Positions 28,581 to 37,590 of a stretch of DNA of 50,695 bases are shown piece after piece. The position numbers were made by a program, and so were the translations under genes. Position 1 is the first letter of the stretch, and every line of letters starts with the position of its first letter. Below the pieces are notes generated by a model, which saw only the letters and a list, made by a program, of their open reading frames with translations, searched no databases and was not told where the DNA came from. The DNA comes from Psychromonas hadalis ATCC BAA-638 (GTDB lineage: Bacteria > Pseudomonadota > Gammaproteobacteria > Enterobacterales > Psychromonadaceae): assembly GCF_000420245.1 (NCBI RefSeq), contig NZ_ATUO01000005.1, positions 1 through 50,695 of the forward strand. Reading direction: 5' to 3'.

Positions 28581-29473
28581 TATTTATAAATAACGTTAAA
28601 AAAGTGAGTTTGGTGGCATTTTTTATCTTGCCACTGACAGGCAGTTTTGCAGATGAAACGACTGAGCAAGAGCATTCGGCTGTTAATGATTCAATGGCTG
28701 AGATGGATCATTCACCAATGACTCGCTTACCGACTTTAAAAGCGTCATCGCGTAGTGCCGATCAATATTCTAATGGCTATACATTAGAAGATGCACCTTA
28801 CGGTTTGGCGGGTCCACGGCAGCTGAAATTGGCAGATGAACTCCTATTTTGGGGGTTAAAAGCGGATCGAATAGAATATGTTAATAGTGGCGATCAAGAC
28901 TATCGCTGGATTTACGATACACAATTTTGGATAGGTAGTGATTACAATAAATTATTACTCAACGCCGAAGGTGAGTTCGATAAAGATGGCAAGTTAGAAG
29001 AGAGTAGCAGTGAGGTTTTATGGAGCTATGCGCTCTCAACTTTCTGGAATACACAGCTTGGGGTGAACTACACAACCAGTGACGCACCTTCGCAAACATG
29101 GTTGGGAGCAGGAATTTCAGGACTTGCACCCTATTGGTTTGAGATTGATATGATGGCTTATGTTACTAAAGGCGGACAAAGTGCCTATCAATTAGAAGTA
29201 GAATATGAGCTATTACTGACTCAGCAGTTAATTTTGCAGCCACGTATCGAATTAGCTGCTTTTTCAAAAAATGATGATCAACAGGGGCAGGGAAAAGGGC
29301 TTTCTGAAATGATTGCTGGGTTACGTTTACGTTATGAAATCAGTCGTCAAATAGCACCTTATATAGGTGTTGAATGGCAAAGTACACTCGGTAATAGTGC
29401 CGATATGCGACAGCAATCAGGTGAAAACAAGCAACAAACAAATTGGATTGCAGGTTTGAGTTTTTGGTTTTAA
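28577..29473 (+). CDS. copB: Copper-resistance outer-membrane protein CopB
   Basis: Outer-membrane copper-resistance protein. The start was set to ATG at 28577, overlapping the copA stop (ATGA), which gives a proper signal peptide (VSLVAFFILPLTGSFA). The mature N-terminus carries a short Met/His segment (AEMDHSPM). The CopB domain follows, with AGPRQLKLADELLFWGLKADRIEY and alternating beta strands to the C-terminal aromatic WF that suits outer-membrane insertion. 298 aa. Longer in-frame readings that begin inside copA are not needed. Confidence 0.93.
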   Translation: MIFINNVKKVSLVAFFILPLTGSFADETTEQEHSAVNDSMAEMDHSPMTRLPTLKASSRSADQYSNGYTLEDAPYGLAGPRQLKLADELLFWGLKADRIEYVNSGDQDYRWIYDTQFWIGSDYNKLLLNAEGEFDKDGKLEESSSEVLWSYALSTFWNTQLGVNYTTSDAPSQTWLGAGISGLAPYWFEIDMMAYVTKGGQSAYQLEVEYELLLTQQLILQPRIELAAFSKNDDQQGQGKGLSEMIAGLRLRYEISRQIAPYIGVEWQSTLGNSADMRQQSGENKQQTNWIAGLSFWF

Positions 29474-29496
29474 ATCGTCTAAAAAAGGAAAGTAAC

Positions 29497-29949
29497 ATGA
29501 AAAAGATAGTCGCGTTTTTATTAATGAGTTTATTAGCTGGGCAAGCTTTTGCGGGGGCGGGTCATGGTAAACAAGAGAGTGTTGTTGGTATGCCGGGTCA
29601 TGCTGATGAGGTAACACGTACCATTAATGTAACGCTCAACGACTTAATGCGCTTTACTCCTGATAATATTAACGTTAAAAAGGGGGAGACAGTGCGACTT
29701 GTTATTACTAATAAAGGGCAGTTAAAACATGAACTTGTGATTGGTGAAACGCAAGCACTATTGAAGCATGCTAAAATGATGCGCTCGATGCCAGATATGC
29801 AACATACCAGCCCTAATACTGCGAGTTTAGAACCGGGTAAGCAAGGCGCTATCATTTGGACGTTTGATAAGGCTGGTAGTGTTGATTTTGCTTGTCTTAT
29901 TCCTGGTCACTGGGAAGCGGGCATGAAAGGTGCGTTTTCAGTTAATTAA
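29497..29949 (+). CDS. copI: CopI-like periplasmic cupredoxin
   Basis: A small type 1 copper protein, 150 aa with a signal peptide (LLAGQAFA-GAGHG). The ligands are visible in the cupredoxin order: His78 (LKHELVIG), Cys133, His138 and Met143 (ACLIPGHWEAGM). The family CopI is known from copper-tolerant proteobacteria, where it lies near copper oxidases. Its Met/His-rich middle (HAKMMRSMPDMQH) may bind more copper. The start was set to ATG at 29497 with AAGGAAAG upstream, 23 bases after copB. Likely role: periplasmic copper buffering or electron transfer. Confidence 0.85.
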   Translation: MKKIVAFLLMSLLAGQAFAGAGHGKQESVVGMPGHADEVTRTINVTLNDLMRFTPDNINVKKGETVRLVITNKGQLKHELVIGETQALLKHAKMMRSMPDMQHTSPNTASLEPGKQGAIIWTFDKAGSVDFACLIPGHWEAGMKGAFSVN

Positions 29950-29964
29950 TCCTCTGGCATTGAT

Positions 29965-29999
29965 GTAGGTCGATTAACCACGAAAAAGTCGCCTACTTT
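29965..29999 (+). terminator. Intercistronic hairpin between copI and the regulator pair
   Basis: GTAGG-T-CGA (29965-29973) pairs with TCGCCTAC (29989-29996), with one bulged base, and is followed by TTT. The weak structure could lower transcription into the regulatory genes compared with the structural copper genes. Confidence 0.35.
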
Positions 30000-30023
30000 A
30001 ATGTCGTTTAATCAAGGTGGTCA

Positions 30024-30710
30024 ATGAAAATATTAATTGTAGAAGATGAAGCTAAAACAGGCTCCTATTTGCAACAAGGGCTTACAGAGTCTGGTTTTAT
30101 TGTCAATTTAGCCTGCAATGGGGTTGATGGTTTATTTTGCGCACAAACAGAGCATCATGATCTACTGATTCTTGATGTGATGTTGCCTCAGCTTACCGGC
30201 TGGGAAATTTTACAAAAATTACGTGCGCAAGGGGATGAAACACCCGTGATCTTTTTAACTGCACGTGACAAAGTAGAAGATCGTGTCAGAGGACTGGAAC
30301 TTGGTGCCGATGATTACCTCATTAAACCTTTCTCATTTTCAGAGTTATTAGCACGAGTGCGCACTATTTTAAAGCGTGGTTCTAAAAGTAGTGAACAAAG
30401 TATCTTATCTGTTGCAGATTTAACCTTAGATCGCCTAAAGCGACGCGTGCAACGTAACGGGCAAAATATAATATTAACGGCAAAAGAGTTTGTTTTATTG
30501 GAATTTTTTATGCGCCGTCAAGGTGAGGTATTATCACGCGCATTGATAGCATCAGAAGTCTGGGATATGAACTTTGATAGTGATACCAATGTCATTGATG
30601 TATCGATTCGTCGTTTACGTAATAAAATAGACCGCCCTTATGAAGTGAAATTATTACAGACTATCCGAGGTATGGGATACTTACTTGATCTCCCCGAGGA
30701 AGGTATTTAA
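30024..30710 (+). CDS. cusR: CusR-like copper response regulator
   Basis: OmpR/PhoB-type response regulator, 228 aa. The receiver domain has the acidic pair in VEDEAK, the phospho-acceptor Asp51 (LLILDVMLP) and the Lys of IKPF near residue 100. A C-terminal winged helix (from about 130) ends with [13 protein letters not shown] and TIRGMGYLL, as in heavy-metal regulators. It probably binds the palindrome at 26662 and activates copA. Located 74 bases after copI and six bases before its sensor kinase. CusR and CopR cannot be told apart by reading alone. Confidence 0.9.
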   Translation: MKILIVEDEAKTGSYLQQGLTESGFIVNLACNGVDGLFCAQTEHHDLLILDVMLPQLTGWEILQKLRAQGDETPVIFLTARDKVEDRVRGLELGADDYLIKPFSFSELLARVRTILKRGSKSSEQSILSVADLTLDRLKRRVQRNGQNIILTAKEFVLLEFFMRRQGEVLSRALIASEVWDMNFDSDTNVIDVSIRRLRNKIDRPYEVKLLQTIRGMGYLLDLPEEGI

Positions 30711-30716
30711 TTATTC

Positions 30717-32030
30717 ATGTTTAAGTATTCACTGACACTGCGTCTCACTCTTTTTTTCACTATTGCCATCCTTTTGTTATTAAGTGGATTATCTTTTTTT
30801 GTTAGCTCCGCTATTGATGCACATTTTATAGAGCAAGATAACCATACCTTAGAAGAGAAAAAAGAGAGCTTTAAAAACGCTTATCAACAGAATGCTGATC
30901 TGGCATCACTTTTTCAAATTGCAAAAAATCACACCGGATTAATATTCTTAGTTAAAGGGGTCAGTGAGCAATTTCCAATGGGAAAAAAGGAGGCTCTTTT
31001 CAAGTGGCAAGACAAAGAAAATCGCTATTTAGGCCTGCCCTTTTTATTAAAAGAGGGTTCTACACCCATATTGCATGCTGTTTTAGCGATAAATATTAAT
31101 CATCACCAACAATTTCTAGATATTTTTCATGCGATATTATTAAAATTTATCTTATTTACTGGGGGAATAGGCGGATGCCTTGCGTGGTTTTTAACGCGTA
31201 AAGGGTTACAGCCATTGGTCAAGTTAAGTAAGCAAGCATCACTGATCTCGTTACAAGATCTCACGCAACGTATGCCTGAAAAGGGATTACCTATTGAGAT
31301 ACTATCGTTATCAAAAACACTCAATAAAATGTTACAACGGTTAGAAGAAGCGGTCGGTCAGCTTTCTCACTTCTCCTCGGACATTGCGCATGAATTGCGT
31401 TCCCCGGTTAATAATTTAATGACACAAACGCAAGTAAGTCTCAGTAAGCCACGCAGTAAAGCGCAGTATGTTGACCTTCTCGCTTCAAATGTTGAAGAGT
31501 TTGAACAGCTTTCTCGAATGATCACTGATATGCTTTTTTTAGCTAAATCAGATAACCACGCTTTTCAGTTTGATAAAAAAAAGCTGGCACTACATGACGA
31601 ATTGTTACAGTTAATTGAATTTTATGACGCACTAGCAGAAGATAATCAGCTCCAGATAAAAATAGAAGGTGAAGCCTATTTTACAGGTGAACAACGGATG
31701 TTACGCAGGGCATTTAGTAATTTGCTTTCAAATGCTATTCGTCATAGTTATACAGGGAGCTGTATTGAAATATCCTTAACAACAGATCAGCAGAGTATTA
31801 CTATTGAGATCAAAAATAGGGGGGAAACAATCTCTGGCACAGATCTCCCCTATCTTTTTGACCGCTTTTACCGTGTCGATAAATCACGCACACATAGCAA
31901 ACACTCAGGAGTCGGGCTGGGGTTGGCAATCACTCGTTCTATTATCGAAGCTCATGCAGGCAAGCTATCCGTCACCTCTTTTGATGAAGAGACTATTTTT
32001 AGTATTAAGTTTTTACTACTTGAGCAATAA
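30717..32030 (+). CDS. cusS: CusS-like heavy-metal sensor histidine kinase
   Basis: Inner-membrane sensor kinase, 437 aa. Membrane helices lie at about residues 9-32 and 140-160 around a short periplasmic sensing domain, followed by HAMP and the HisKA box SDIAHELRSP with phospho-acceptor His225. The ATPase domain has NLLSNAIRH, YLFDRFYRVD and GVGLGLAI. It matches the family of heavy-metal sensor kinases paired with CusR/CopR-type regulators. The periplasmic domain (about 105 aa) is shorter than I would expect for CusS. The partner regulator lies directly upstream. Confidence 0.9.
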   Translation: MFKYSLTLRLTLFFTIAILLLLSGLSFFVSSAIDAHFIEQDNHTLEEKKESFKNAYQQNADLASLFQIAKNHTGLIFLVKGVSEQFPMGKKEALFKWQDKENRYLGLPFLLKEGSTPILHAVLAININHHQQFLDIFHAILLKFILFTGGIGGCLAWFLTRKGLQPLVKLSKQASLISLQDLTQRMPEKGLPIEILSLSKTLNKMLQRLEEAVGQLSHFSSDIAHELRSPVNNLMTQTQVSLSKPRSKAQYVDLLASNVEEFEQLSRMITDMLFLAKSDNHAFQFDKKKLALHDELLQLIEFYDALAEDNQLQIKIEGEAYFTGEQRMLRRAFSNLLSNAIRHSYTGSCIEISLTTDQQSITIEIKNRGETISGTDLPYLFDRFYRVDKSRTHSKHSGVGLGLAITRSIIEAHAGKLSVTSFDEETIFSIKFLLLEQ

Positions 32031-32319
32031 GAGTCATTAATTCGTTACTTTACCCCGTTGCAGTGTTTAATTGGTCTCGGCTAAGCCAAGTTTTCTCTCT
32101 GATAGATAATAAAACAAGCTATTCTCATGCTAATAATAACATCTGGATTATCTTGCATACTCGCAACGCTAAATTTTGGGGCATGGACTGGTAACGGGTA
32201 TATATTATTTAATAAATAACATTAATGTTGTTATTCAAAAATAGTCTTATGATTAATTACCCCTCAGGGTCAATCAGTTCCATACTTCTTAACGTCATTA
32301 TTGATAAAGGAGCGAGCAG

Positions 32320-32634
32320 ATGATAGTTGCAAGGTGGACGATTGATGCTAAATTTGGACACAAGCCTGATGTACTTAATTCACTAAAAGGATGGTTTGAG
32401 CAGTTTGGATCACAAATAGGTTGGAATAAAGGTAAATATCGAATTTTAGTGGGCTCTATAGGGGCATTAGAATCACAAGTGATATCAGAGATAACCCTTG
32501 ATAACCTCTCTGAGCTAGATGAGTCTTGGAAAAAACTGGGGGAGTTATCTGGGCATAAACAGTGGAGTAAAGAGCTAGAGGCTCATATAGTATCAGGTAC
32601 TCAAAAATGGGAAATATTTAGTGTAGAAACATAA
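32320..32634 (+). CDS. Small protein of possible dimeric alpha/beta-barrel fold
   Basis: A 104 aa cytoplasmic protein I do not recognise with certainty. The pattern of two beta-alpha-beta-beta-like halves, with VARWTIDAKFGHKPDVLNSL at the start and SELDESWKKLGELSGHKQWSKEL later, recalls NIPSNAP/ABM-type small dimeric barrel proteins. A good AAGGAG site lies upstream of the ATG. It stands alone between the copper operon and lexA, with a 289-base gap before it that holds only AT-rich sequence. Confidence 0.5.
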   Translation: MIVARWTIDAKFGHKPDVLNSLKGWFEQFGSQIGWNKGKYRILVGSIGALESQVISEITLDNLSELDESWKKLGELSGHKQWSKELEAHIVSGTQKWEIFSVET

Positions 32635-32818
32635 GTGCTAGATTATCTATTTAAATCAGGCGTAGTATGACCGCTATCCTGATTTAAAGCTGATATTCGT
32701 GAAGACGTTACCATCCTATTTCCTATCCCGTGCAATGCTTTTTCTGTAGCCTCCCATGCACCGCTTCATAAAAATGATAGCGCAAAGATTATTTACCCTG
32801 CAAAACTAGAATAATAGT

Positions 32819-32834
32819 CTGTATAGATATACAC
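32819..32834. promoter_or_regulatory. SOS box 1 of lexA
   Basis: CTGTATAGATATACAC follows the LexA operator CTG-N10-CAG except for the last base, with an AT-alternating centre. It lies 41 bases before the lexA start and shares its final C with the second box. Confidence 0.75.
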
Positions 32835-32849
32835 TGTGTATGTTTACAG
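32834..32849. promoter_or_regulatory. SOS box 2 of lexA
   Basis: CTGTGTATGTTTACAG is a complete CTG-N10-CAG LexA operator, 25 bases before the lexA start. Two adjacent boxes also control lexA in E. coli, so tight autorepression is expected. Confidence 0.8.
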
Positions 32850-32874
32850 TCCCATTCTATTTGCGAGGTAAGTG

Positions 32875-33504
32875 ATGAAAGAGTTAACTAAACGTCAAGG
32901 TGAAGTTTTAGAAGTTATCAAAGATTGCATCAATAAAACCGGTATGCCTCCCACACGTGTTGAGCTTGCGAAAATTTTAGGTTTTAAAAGTGCAAATGCG
33001 GCCGAAGAACACCTGAAAGCGTTAGCACGTAAAGGTGCTATTGAAATTTTATCGGGTACTTCTCGTGGTATTCGTATTGTGGAAAGCCACAAAAACAATA
33101 TTGTCCCTATTGAAGAGGGATTGCCTTTAGTGGGTATGGTCGCAGCGGGTGAACCTATTCTAGCGACAGAAAATGTGGAGTCTCACTATGATGTTGATCC
33201 AAACTTGTTTCATCCCTCTGCTGATTTTCTTTTACGTGTGCAGGGTGAGAGTATGAAAGATATCGGTATTATGGATGGTGATTTGTTAGCGGTGCATAAA
33301 ACCCAAGATATTAGTAATGGACAGGTTGTTGTGGCACGTGTTGGTGATGATGTGACGGTGAAGCGCTTTTATCGTGAGGGTAGTCGAGTGACACTGAAAG
33401 CAGAAAATGATAAATTTAATCCAATAGAGGTAGACCTCGAATATCAAGCATTTGATATTGAAGGGATTGCTGTCGGTATTATCCGCACAAGTGATTGGAT
33501 GTAA
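32875..33504 (+). CDS. lexA: LexA SOS repressor
   Basis: Represses the SOS regulon and cleaves itself when RecA filaments form. The N-terminal winged helix (residues 1-70, [24 protein letters not shown]) binds the operators. The cleavage site Ala91-Gly92 (VAAGEP), the nucleophile Ser126 (GESMKD) and Lys163 (VTVKRF) are all present. The start was set to ATG at 32875, five bases after GAGGT; a GTG one codon earlier is possible. 209 aa. A SCO-like gene follows after 16 bases and may be read from the same promoter. Confidence 0.97.
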   Translation: MKELTKRQGEVLEVIKDCINKTGMPPTRVELAKILGFKSANAAEEHLKALARKGAIEILSGTSRGIRIVESHKNNIVPIEEGLPLVGMVAAGEPILATENVESHYDVDPNLFHPSADFLLRVQGESMKDIGIMDGDLLAVHKTQDISNGQVVVARVGDDVTVKRFYREGSRVTLKAENDKFNPIEVDLEYQAFDIEGIAVGIIRTSDWM

Positions 33505-33520
33505 ATTTAAAGGATTAATC

Positions 33521-34162
33521 ATGAAAAAAGGGTTGTTGGGTGGTTTTGTTTTTTTAGTGGTTATGGTTAGTATTTTCCTAAAAATAGGACTGACTAATAC
33601 TCTTTCTGATAACCCCTCATTAGTGATGCAAACAGAGGGTAAAATTTTACCTGACTTTGCGTTTGAGATGGCAGACCATAAAGTTTTCAACAATGAGAGT
33701 CTACTTAATCACTGGACGCTGTTGTTTGTTGGTTATACATTCTGTCCTGATATCTGTCCCACTACGTTGGCTGATTTAGACCGCGTGTATCCTGAATTAA
33801 GTAAACCTCCCTATGACAACATTCAAATTGTATTTGTCTCCGTTGACCCAAACCGTGATAAAGCCAATAACCTTGCTGAATACGTAAACTACTTTAATCC
33901 TCATTTTCTTGGGACAACCAGTACTCATGAGCAACTGTTCCCTTTTGTACAAGATCTTGGTTTGGTGTATAGCATTGTGGATGAAGGTGACAGTGAAGAT
34001 GCTTATTACTTGATTGATCACAGCGCTTCATTAGTACTGGTTAACCCACAAGGTGAACATCAAGCAAGCTTTAAAGCCGTATTAAATGAAGATGGCATTC
34101 CACATGTTGATATGGATTTTATGGTGGAAGATATCCATAAAATAATTCAAGTTAAACAATAA
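33521..34162 (+). CDS. SCO1/SenC-family copper protein
   Basis: Membrane-anchored thioredoxin-fold protein that usually delivers copper to the CuA site of cytochrome c oxidase. It has an N-terminal membrane anchor (residues 5-22), the copper motif CPDIC (Cys75, Cys79) and the third ligand His167 (LIDHSAS). The start was set to ATG at 33521, where the anchor is correctly placed and AAAGGA lies upstream; a longer reading would overlap lexA. 213 aa. It begins 16 bases after lexA, an odd partner, and no oxidase genes are in the window. Confidence 0.88.
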   Translation: MKKGLLGGFVFLVVMVSIFLKIGLTNTLSDNPSLVMQTEGKILPDFAFEMADHKVFNNESLLNHWTLLFVGYTFCPDICPTTLADLDRVYPELSKPPYDNIQIVFVSVDPNRDKANNLAEYVNYFNPHFLGTTSTHEQLFPFVQDLGLVYSIVDEGDSEDAYYLIDHSASLVLVNPQGEHQASFKAVLNEDGIPHVDMDFMVEDIHKIIQVKQ

Positions 34163-34262
34163 GGATCGGCTTCAAAATTACTTGTGCTTTTGTTTTCAAA
34201 ATAACCAGTCATTTCAGGCTTTTTGAAAACAATTTAGCGCAAGTTATTATGTAACGATTCCT
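34162..34262. repeat. Nested inverted-repeat element
   Basis: Two nested arms pair across about 65 bases: ACTTGTGC (34180-34187) with GCGCAAGT (34237-34244), and the perfect 11-base pair TGTTTTCAAAA (34191-34201) with TTTTGAAAACA (34221-34231). An outer AGGATCG/CGATTCCT pairing extends it. It starts at the stop codon of the SCO-like gene. It could be a terminator or a small non-autonomous palindromic element. Confidence 0.5.
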
Positions 34263-34304
34263 AAGTGGCTATGCTAGTAACTGTATTCATTTTGTGGGCT
34301 AACA

Positions 34305-34676
34305 ATGAAAAAAATTCTACTAGCAATAGCATAAAATTCACTGTGTGAGTCTATTCACTTTGCCCTTTCTCAGAAAAACTATCATGTTGATGTTATTGAT
34401 AATGGCCAAGATGCTCTTGATTTGATGGCTCAGAGGGACTTTGGTCTGCTTATTGGCTGTTTGAAATTGCCCGCTATTGATGGATTAACTTTATCTTCAC
34501 GATTACGCGATCATGTACAGTGTCGATTTCCCCCTGTACTGCTTCTGCTTGATGGTGTTGTTAGTCAAAATGAGAGTAAGTCTCTGTATGGCAATATCAG
34601 TAGTACCCTTAATATCCCCTTTAATATGGATGAACTGCTGTTTAAAATAGAGAAGTTATTACCCTGTCAAAAGTAA
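34305..34676 (+). pseudogene. Decayed stand-alone response-regulator receiver
   Basis: Translation from ATG at 34305 gives a CheY-like reading of about 123 codons, broken by one in-frame TAA at 34332-34334. The fold is still clear: MKKILLAIA at strand 1, YHVDVIDNGQDALDLM in the first alpha/beta unit, LKLPAIDGLTLSSRLR after the phosphorylation strand, and a C-terminal MDELLFKIEKLL. All receiver signature residues are lost: the acidic pair is gone, the phospho-Asp position reads IGCLKLP and the KPF Lys is IPF. A short product from an internal start near 34422 is conceivable, but a functional phosphoreceiver is not. Confidence 0.75.
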
Positions 34677-34812
34677 TCGCACCTGCTCGACTTTAAGAGT
34701 ACTTATGGAAGTGAAACGTTACTATTTGCCTTAATTTTGAGGTATGGGTTAAGTGCCATTGTTCGTTATTGATATAGCGACAGGCGGGAGTCATATCTTC
34801 AAGGAGTTGTTT

Positions 34813-35301
34813 ATGAAAGAGCAATTATACCAATCAGAATTGATTATTCATGGAGTTACCCACACTCTATCAGAATGGAAAAATCAACTAATTTTAGTGG
34901 TTAACACCGCTACTAAGTGTGGTTTTTCATCACAGTTTAGTGAGTTACAAGCACTGCAAGATGAATATGGTGAAGCGTGTTTGAAGGTGATTGGTTTCCC
35001 CTGTGATCAATTTCGTCATCAAGAGCCTGAAAATGATGAGAGTATGGGTAAATTTTGTGCATTAAATTTTGGTATTAGTTTCGATTTAGCACACAAAATT
35101 GAGGTTAATGGTCAGAATGCGGATCCTCTTTTTCAAGCGTTAACATCACTTGCTCCAGGTTTATTAGGCAGTAAAGCTATAAAGTGGAATTTTACCAAGT
35201 TTTTAATCAGTGCTAATGGGGAACAAATATTACGTTTTGCACCACAAACAGCCCCGAAAAAATTAAAGGCGGATATTAACAGGATGATGGTCGTTAAATG
35301 A
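34813..35301 (+). CDS. Glutathione peroxidase (cysteine type)
   Basis: Reduces hydrogen peroxide or lipid peroxides with a thiol donor. It has the family segment VVNTATKCGFSSQ with Cys36 in place of selenocysteine, Gln70 in HQEP and the WNFTKFL motif containing the catalytic Trp and Asn. The start was set to ATG at 34813, directly after a strong AAGGAG; 162 aa, the usual bacterial size. No signal peptide, so cytoplasmic. The next gene (DoxX) overlaps its stop by four bases, so the two are co-translated. Confidence 0.92.
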   Translation: MKEQLYQSELIIHGVTHTLSEWKNQLILVVNTATKCGFSSQFSELQALQDEYGEACLKVIGFPCDQFRHQEPENDESMGKFCALNFGISFDLAHKIEVNGQNADPLFQALTSLAPGLLGSKAIKWNFTKFLISANGEQILRFAPQTAPKKLKADINRMMVVK

Positions 35302-35693
35302 TAAATATAAAAAATAGCTTTGAATGGATTGCCACTACATTATTAGCACTTTATTTTTTAATACCTGGCATGCTTAAATTTTCCACTTGGCAGCAACATA
35401 TTGAGATGATGCAGCTGCATCAACTGCCAATGCCTGTACTGTTGTTATTTTTTGCAGCGGTTTGGGAAGTGGTCGCAGCTATGCTACTTTTAACGCGACG
35501 TTATGTGGCTTTTAGTGCTTTATCTTTGGCGTTATTAACTTTATTTATCAATGTGGGTATGCATGATTTTTGGAACCTTGATGGCATTGTAAGAGATCAT
35601 GAAATGCAAAATTTCATTAAAAATTTAGCTGTTTTTGCAGGGTTATTGTTACTAAGTAGTCAGCATTGGCCAAAAAATAAGCATCTAAGATAA
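35298..35693 (+). CDS. DoxX-family membrane protein
   Basis: A 131 aa membrane protein with four predicted helices (about residues 8-26, 48-66, 70-88 and 105-122). The DoxX-type features PGMLKFSTWQQHIEMM and WEVVAAMLLLTRRY are visible. DoxX-like proteins are often linked to thiol or oxidative stress, which fits its fusion-like coupling to the peroxidase upstream (ATGA overlap). The exact activity is unknown. Confidence 0.78.
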   Translation: MINIKNSFEWIATTLLALYFLIPGMLKFSTWQQHIEMMQLHQLPMPVLLLFFAAVWEVVAAMLLLTRRYVAFSALSLALLTLFINVGMHDFWNLDGIVRDHEMQNFIKNLAVFAGLLLLSSQHWPKNKHLR

Positions 35694-35803
35694 ACTCATT
35701 ACCATTCAAGGCTTCTAGTAACGAAATGTCTTTTTGATCGCCGTTAGTGACTGAGCAAAGCAGTTTGATTCGCAACGGGTATGAGTTTACTTGTCATTGT
35801 AAG

Positions 35804-36289
35804 TTATTTTACCAGTGATTTACTCCAAAACAGCGCATTGCCCTGTGCTGGGTCGAGCTGGTAATCCGCATAACCCAGTTTTTTATAGGCATTTTTTGCA
35901 ATTTCGTTACCTGATAAAACCTCTAAGGTAATTTTACAATACTTACGTTGCTTGGCTATTTTTTCAATTTCAGAAAACAACATTGTAGTAAGCCCTAAAC
36001 CGCGAAACGCTTTAAAGACTATAACATCATGAATATTGAACAGTGGCTTGCAATAAAATGTTGAAAATCCCTCAATAGCCGTTAACAGTGCAGCTGGCTT
36101 GTCCTCTTTGAAAATTAATAAAGTAATCACATCATCGCGTTTTAATAAACTACTTACTAAATTCTCTTTAGCAAAGTCGGAAAGATCTTCGCCACCCCCC
36201 ATTGGATCGCAAGCGTAATGAGACATGAGTGATAAATAAGCGTTAGCATGTTTTTCGTTGGTTAAATCCGTTTCAACAAGAGTAAACAT
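35804..36289 (-). CDS. GNAT-family N-acetyltransferase
   Basis: A 161 aa acetyltransferase of the GNAT fold. The acetyl-CoA pyrophosphate loop appears as FRGLGLTTMLFSEI near residues 96-109. The C-terminal KITLEVLSGNEIAKNAYKKLGY is the classic motif B region. The N-terminus begins MFTLVETDLTNEKHANAYLSLM. The substrate is unknown; small-molecule or protein targets are both possible. Single gene, divergent from metA. Confidence 0.85.
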   Translation of the reverse strand: MFTLVETDLTNEKHANAYLSLMSHYACDPMGGGEDLSDFAKENLVSSLLKRDDVITLLIFKEDKPAALLTAIEGFSTFYCKPLFNIHDVIVFKAFRGLGLTTMLFSEIEKIAKQRKYCKITLEVLSGNEIAKNAYKKLGYADYQLDPAQGNALFWSKSLVK

Positions 36290-36359
36290 TTGAAATCCTT
36301 TGGGAAATTATTTAGAACTACTATCTCATAATCATTATGCCTAATGAAACATTAATGTT

Positions 36360-36375
36360 AGACTTCTAGATGGCT
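36360..36375. promoter_or_regulatory. Tandem MetJ-box-like site upstream of metA
   Basis: Two adjacent octamers, AGACTTCT (36360-36367) and AGATGGCT (36368-36375), match the met box AGACGTCT at seven and six of eight positions. They end 33 bases before the metA start chosen here. Tandem boxes are what MetJ needs for cooperative repression by S-adenosylmethionine. Confidence 0.6.
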
Positions 36376-36408
36376 AAATTAGAAAAATTAACATTTATGG
36401 AGTTGCTT

Positions 36409-37326
36409 ATGCCTATTCGTATCCCCGATGATCTGCCCGCCACAGGAATTTTAAAATCTGAAAATATTTTTACCATTTCAGAATCTCGTGCAAGCCATCA
36501 ACATATTCGTCCTCTACGTGTTTTAATTTTAAATTTAATGCCTAAAAAAATAGAGACAGAAACGCAGTTGATGCGTTTGCTTTCTAATACACCGCTACAG
36601 GTTGATGTTGAGTTAGTACGTGTTGATGCGCGTGCGTCACGCAATACACCGCAGGAGCACCTTGACAAATTTTATGGTGATTTTGAGCGTGTTAAAAGTC
36701 AAAAATGGGATGGCTTTATTATCACAGGTGCCCCACTGGGAAAAATTCCTTTTGAAGATGTTTATTACTGGGAGAAGTTCAAAGAGATTGTTGATTGGTC
36801 GCATCATAATGTTACCTCAACCCTCTTTTTATGCTGGGCTGCACAAGCGGCACTGACCCATCTTTTTGATATTAAAAGAGAAACACGTGAAACGAAGCTT
36901 TCAGGAATTTACAAACATAATACCTATAACCATCATCATCCTTTAGTGCGTGGTTTTGATGACCAATTCTGGGCACCACTCTCGCGTTTTGCTGAATTTG
37001 ATTCTAAAAAAATAAAAGCCAACAGCGATTTAACTATTTTTGCAGATAATGCTGAAACCGGGGTTTATCTGGCTGCCAGCCCTGATTGTCGTCAGGTATT
37101 TATCTCTGGTCATCCTGAATATGATGCTAATACATTAAATAATGAATACTTACGTGATTTGGATGGCGGGACTAATCCTAATTTGCCTGTGGATTATTAT
37201 CCAGAAGACGATGAGAACCAAATTCCGCGTGCAAAATGGCGGAGTCACGGTAACTTGTTGTATAGTAACTGGTTAAATTATTGTGTTTACCAAGTAACGC
37301 CATATGACTTAAATGAGTTGAAATAA
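36409..37326 (+). CDS. metA: Homoserine O-succinyltransferase
   Basis: First committed step of methionine synthesis: acylates homoserine from succinyl-CoA, in the cytoplasm. The ATG at 36409 ([11 protein letters not shown]) is preferred over an in-frame ATG at 36370. It has GGAG six bases upstream, gives 305 aa and places the catalytic residues at the known E. coli positions Cys142 (LFLCWAA), His235 and Glu237 (SGHPEYD). The earlier ATG would lie inside the MetJ-like site. Some family members use acetyl-CoA; the choice cannot be made safely by eye. Followed by a weak hairpin. Confidence 0.95.
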   Translation: MPIRIPDDLPATGILKSENIFTISESRASHQHIRPLRVLILNLMPKKIETETQLMRLLSNTPLQVDVELVRVDARASRNTPQEHLDKFYGDFERVKSQKWDGFIITGAPLGKIPFEDVYYWEKFKEIVDWSHHNVTSTLFLCWAAQAALTHLFDIKRETRETKLSGIYKHNTYNHHHPLVRGFDDQFWAPLSRFAEFDSKKIKANSDLTIFADNAETGVYLAASPDCRQVFISGHPEYDANTLNNEYLRDLDGGTNPNLPVDYYPEDDENQIPRAKWRSHGNLLYSNWLNYCVYQVTPYDLNELK

Positions 37327-37590
37327 AAACTGTGACATAGATTAAAAAACACCTTAAAAGCGTCTTTTTAGACTGGCATAAATAAGTAGTCATCCTACAC
37401 TTAATAGTAATTAAAGCGTTACAAAGGAGAATAAAATTAGTACCTAGCACAGTGATAAATGAATAGCCTTAGTCGTTAACATATAAGAGGCAATTGGTAA
37501 CTTAAGAAGTTCGACATAATTGATGCAACTTCAACGCACTAAAATAGTGTTTATTACCAAAGGATTTTATTACTGATAATCTAAAACAGA

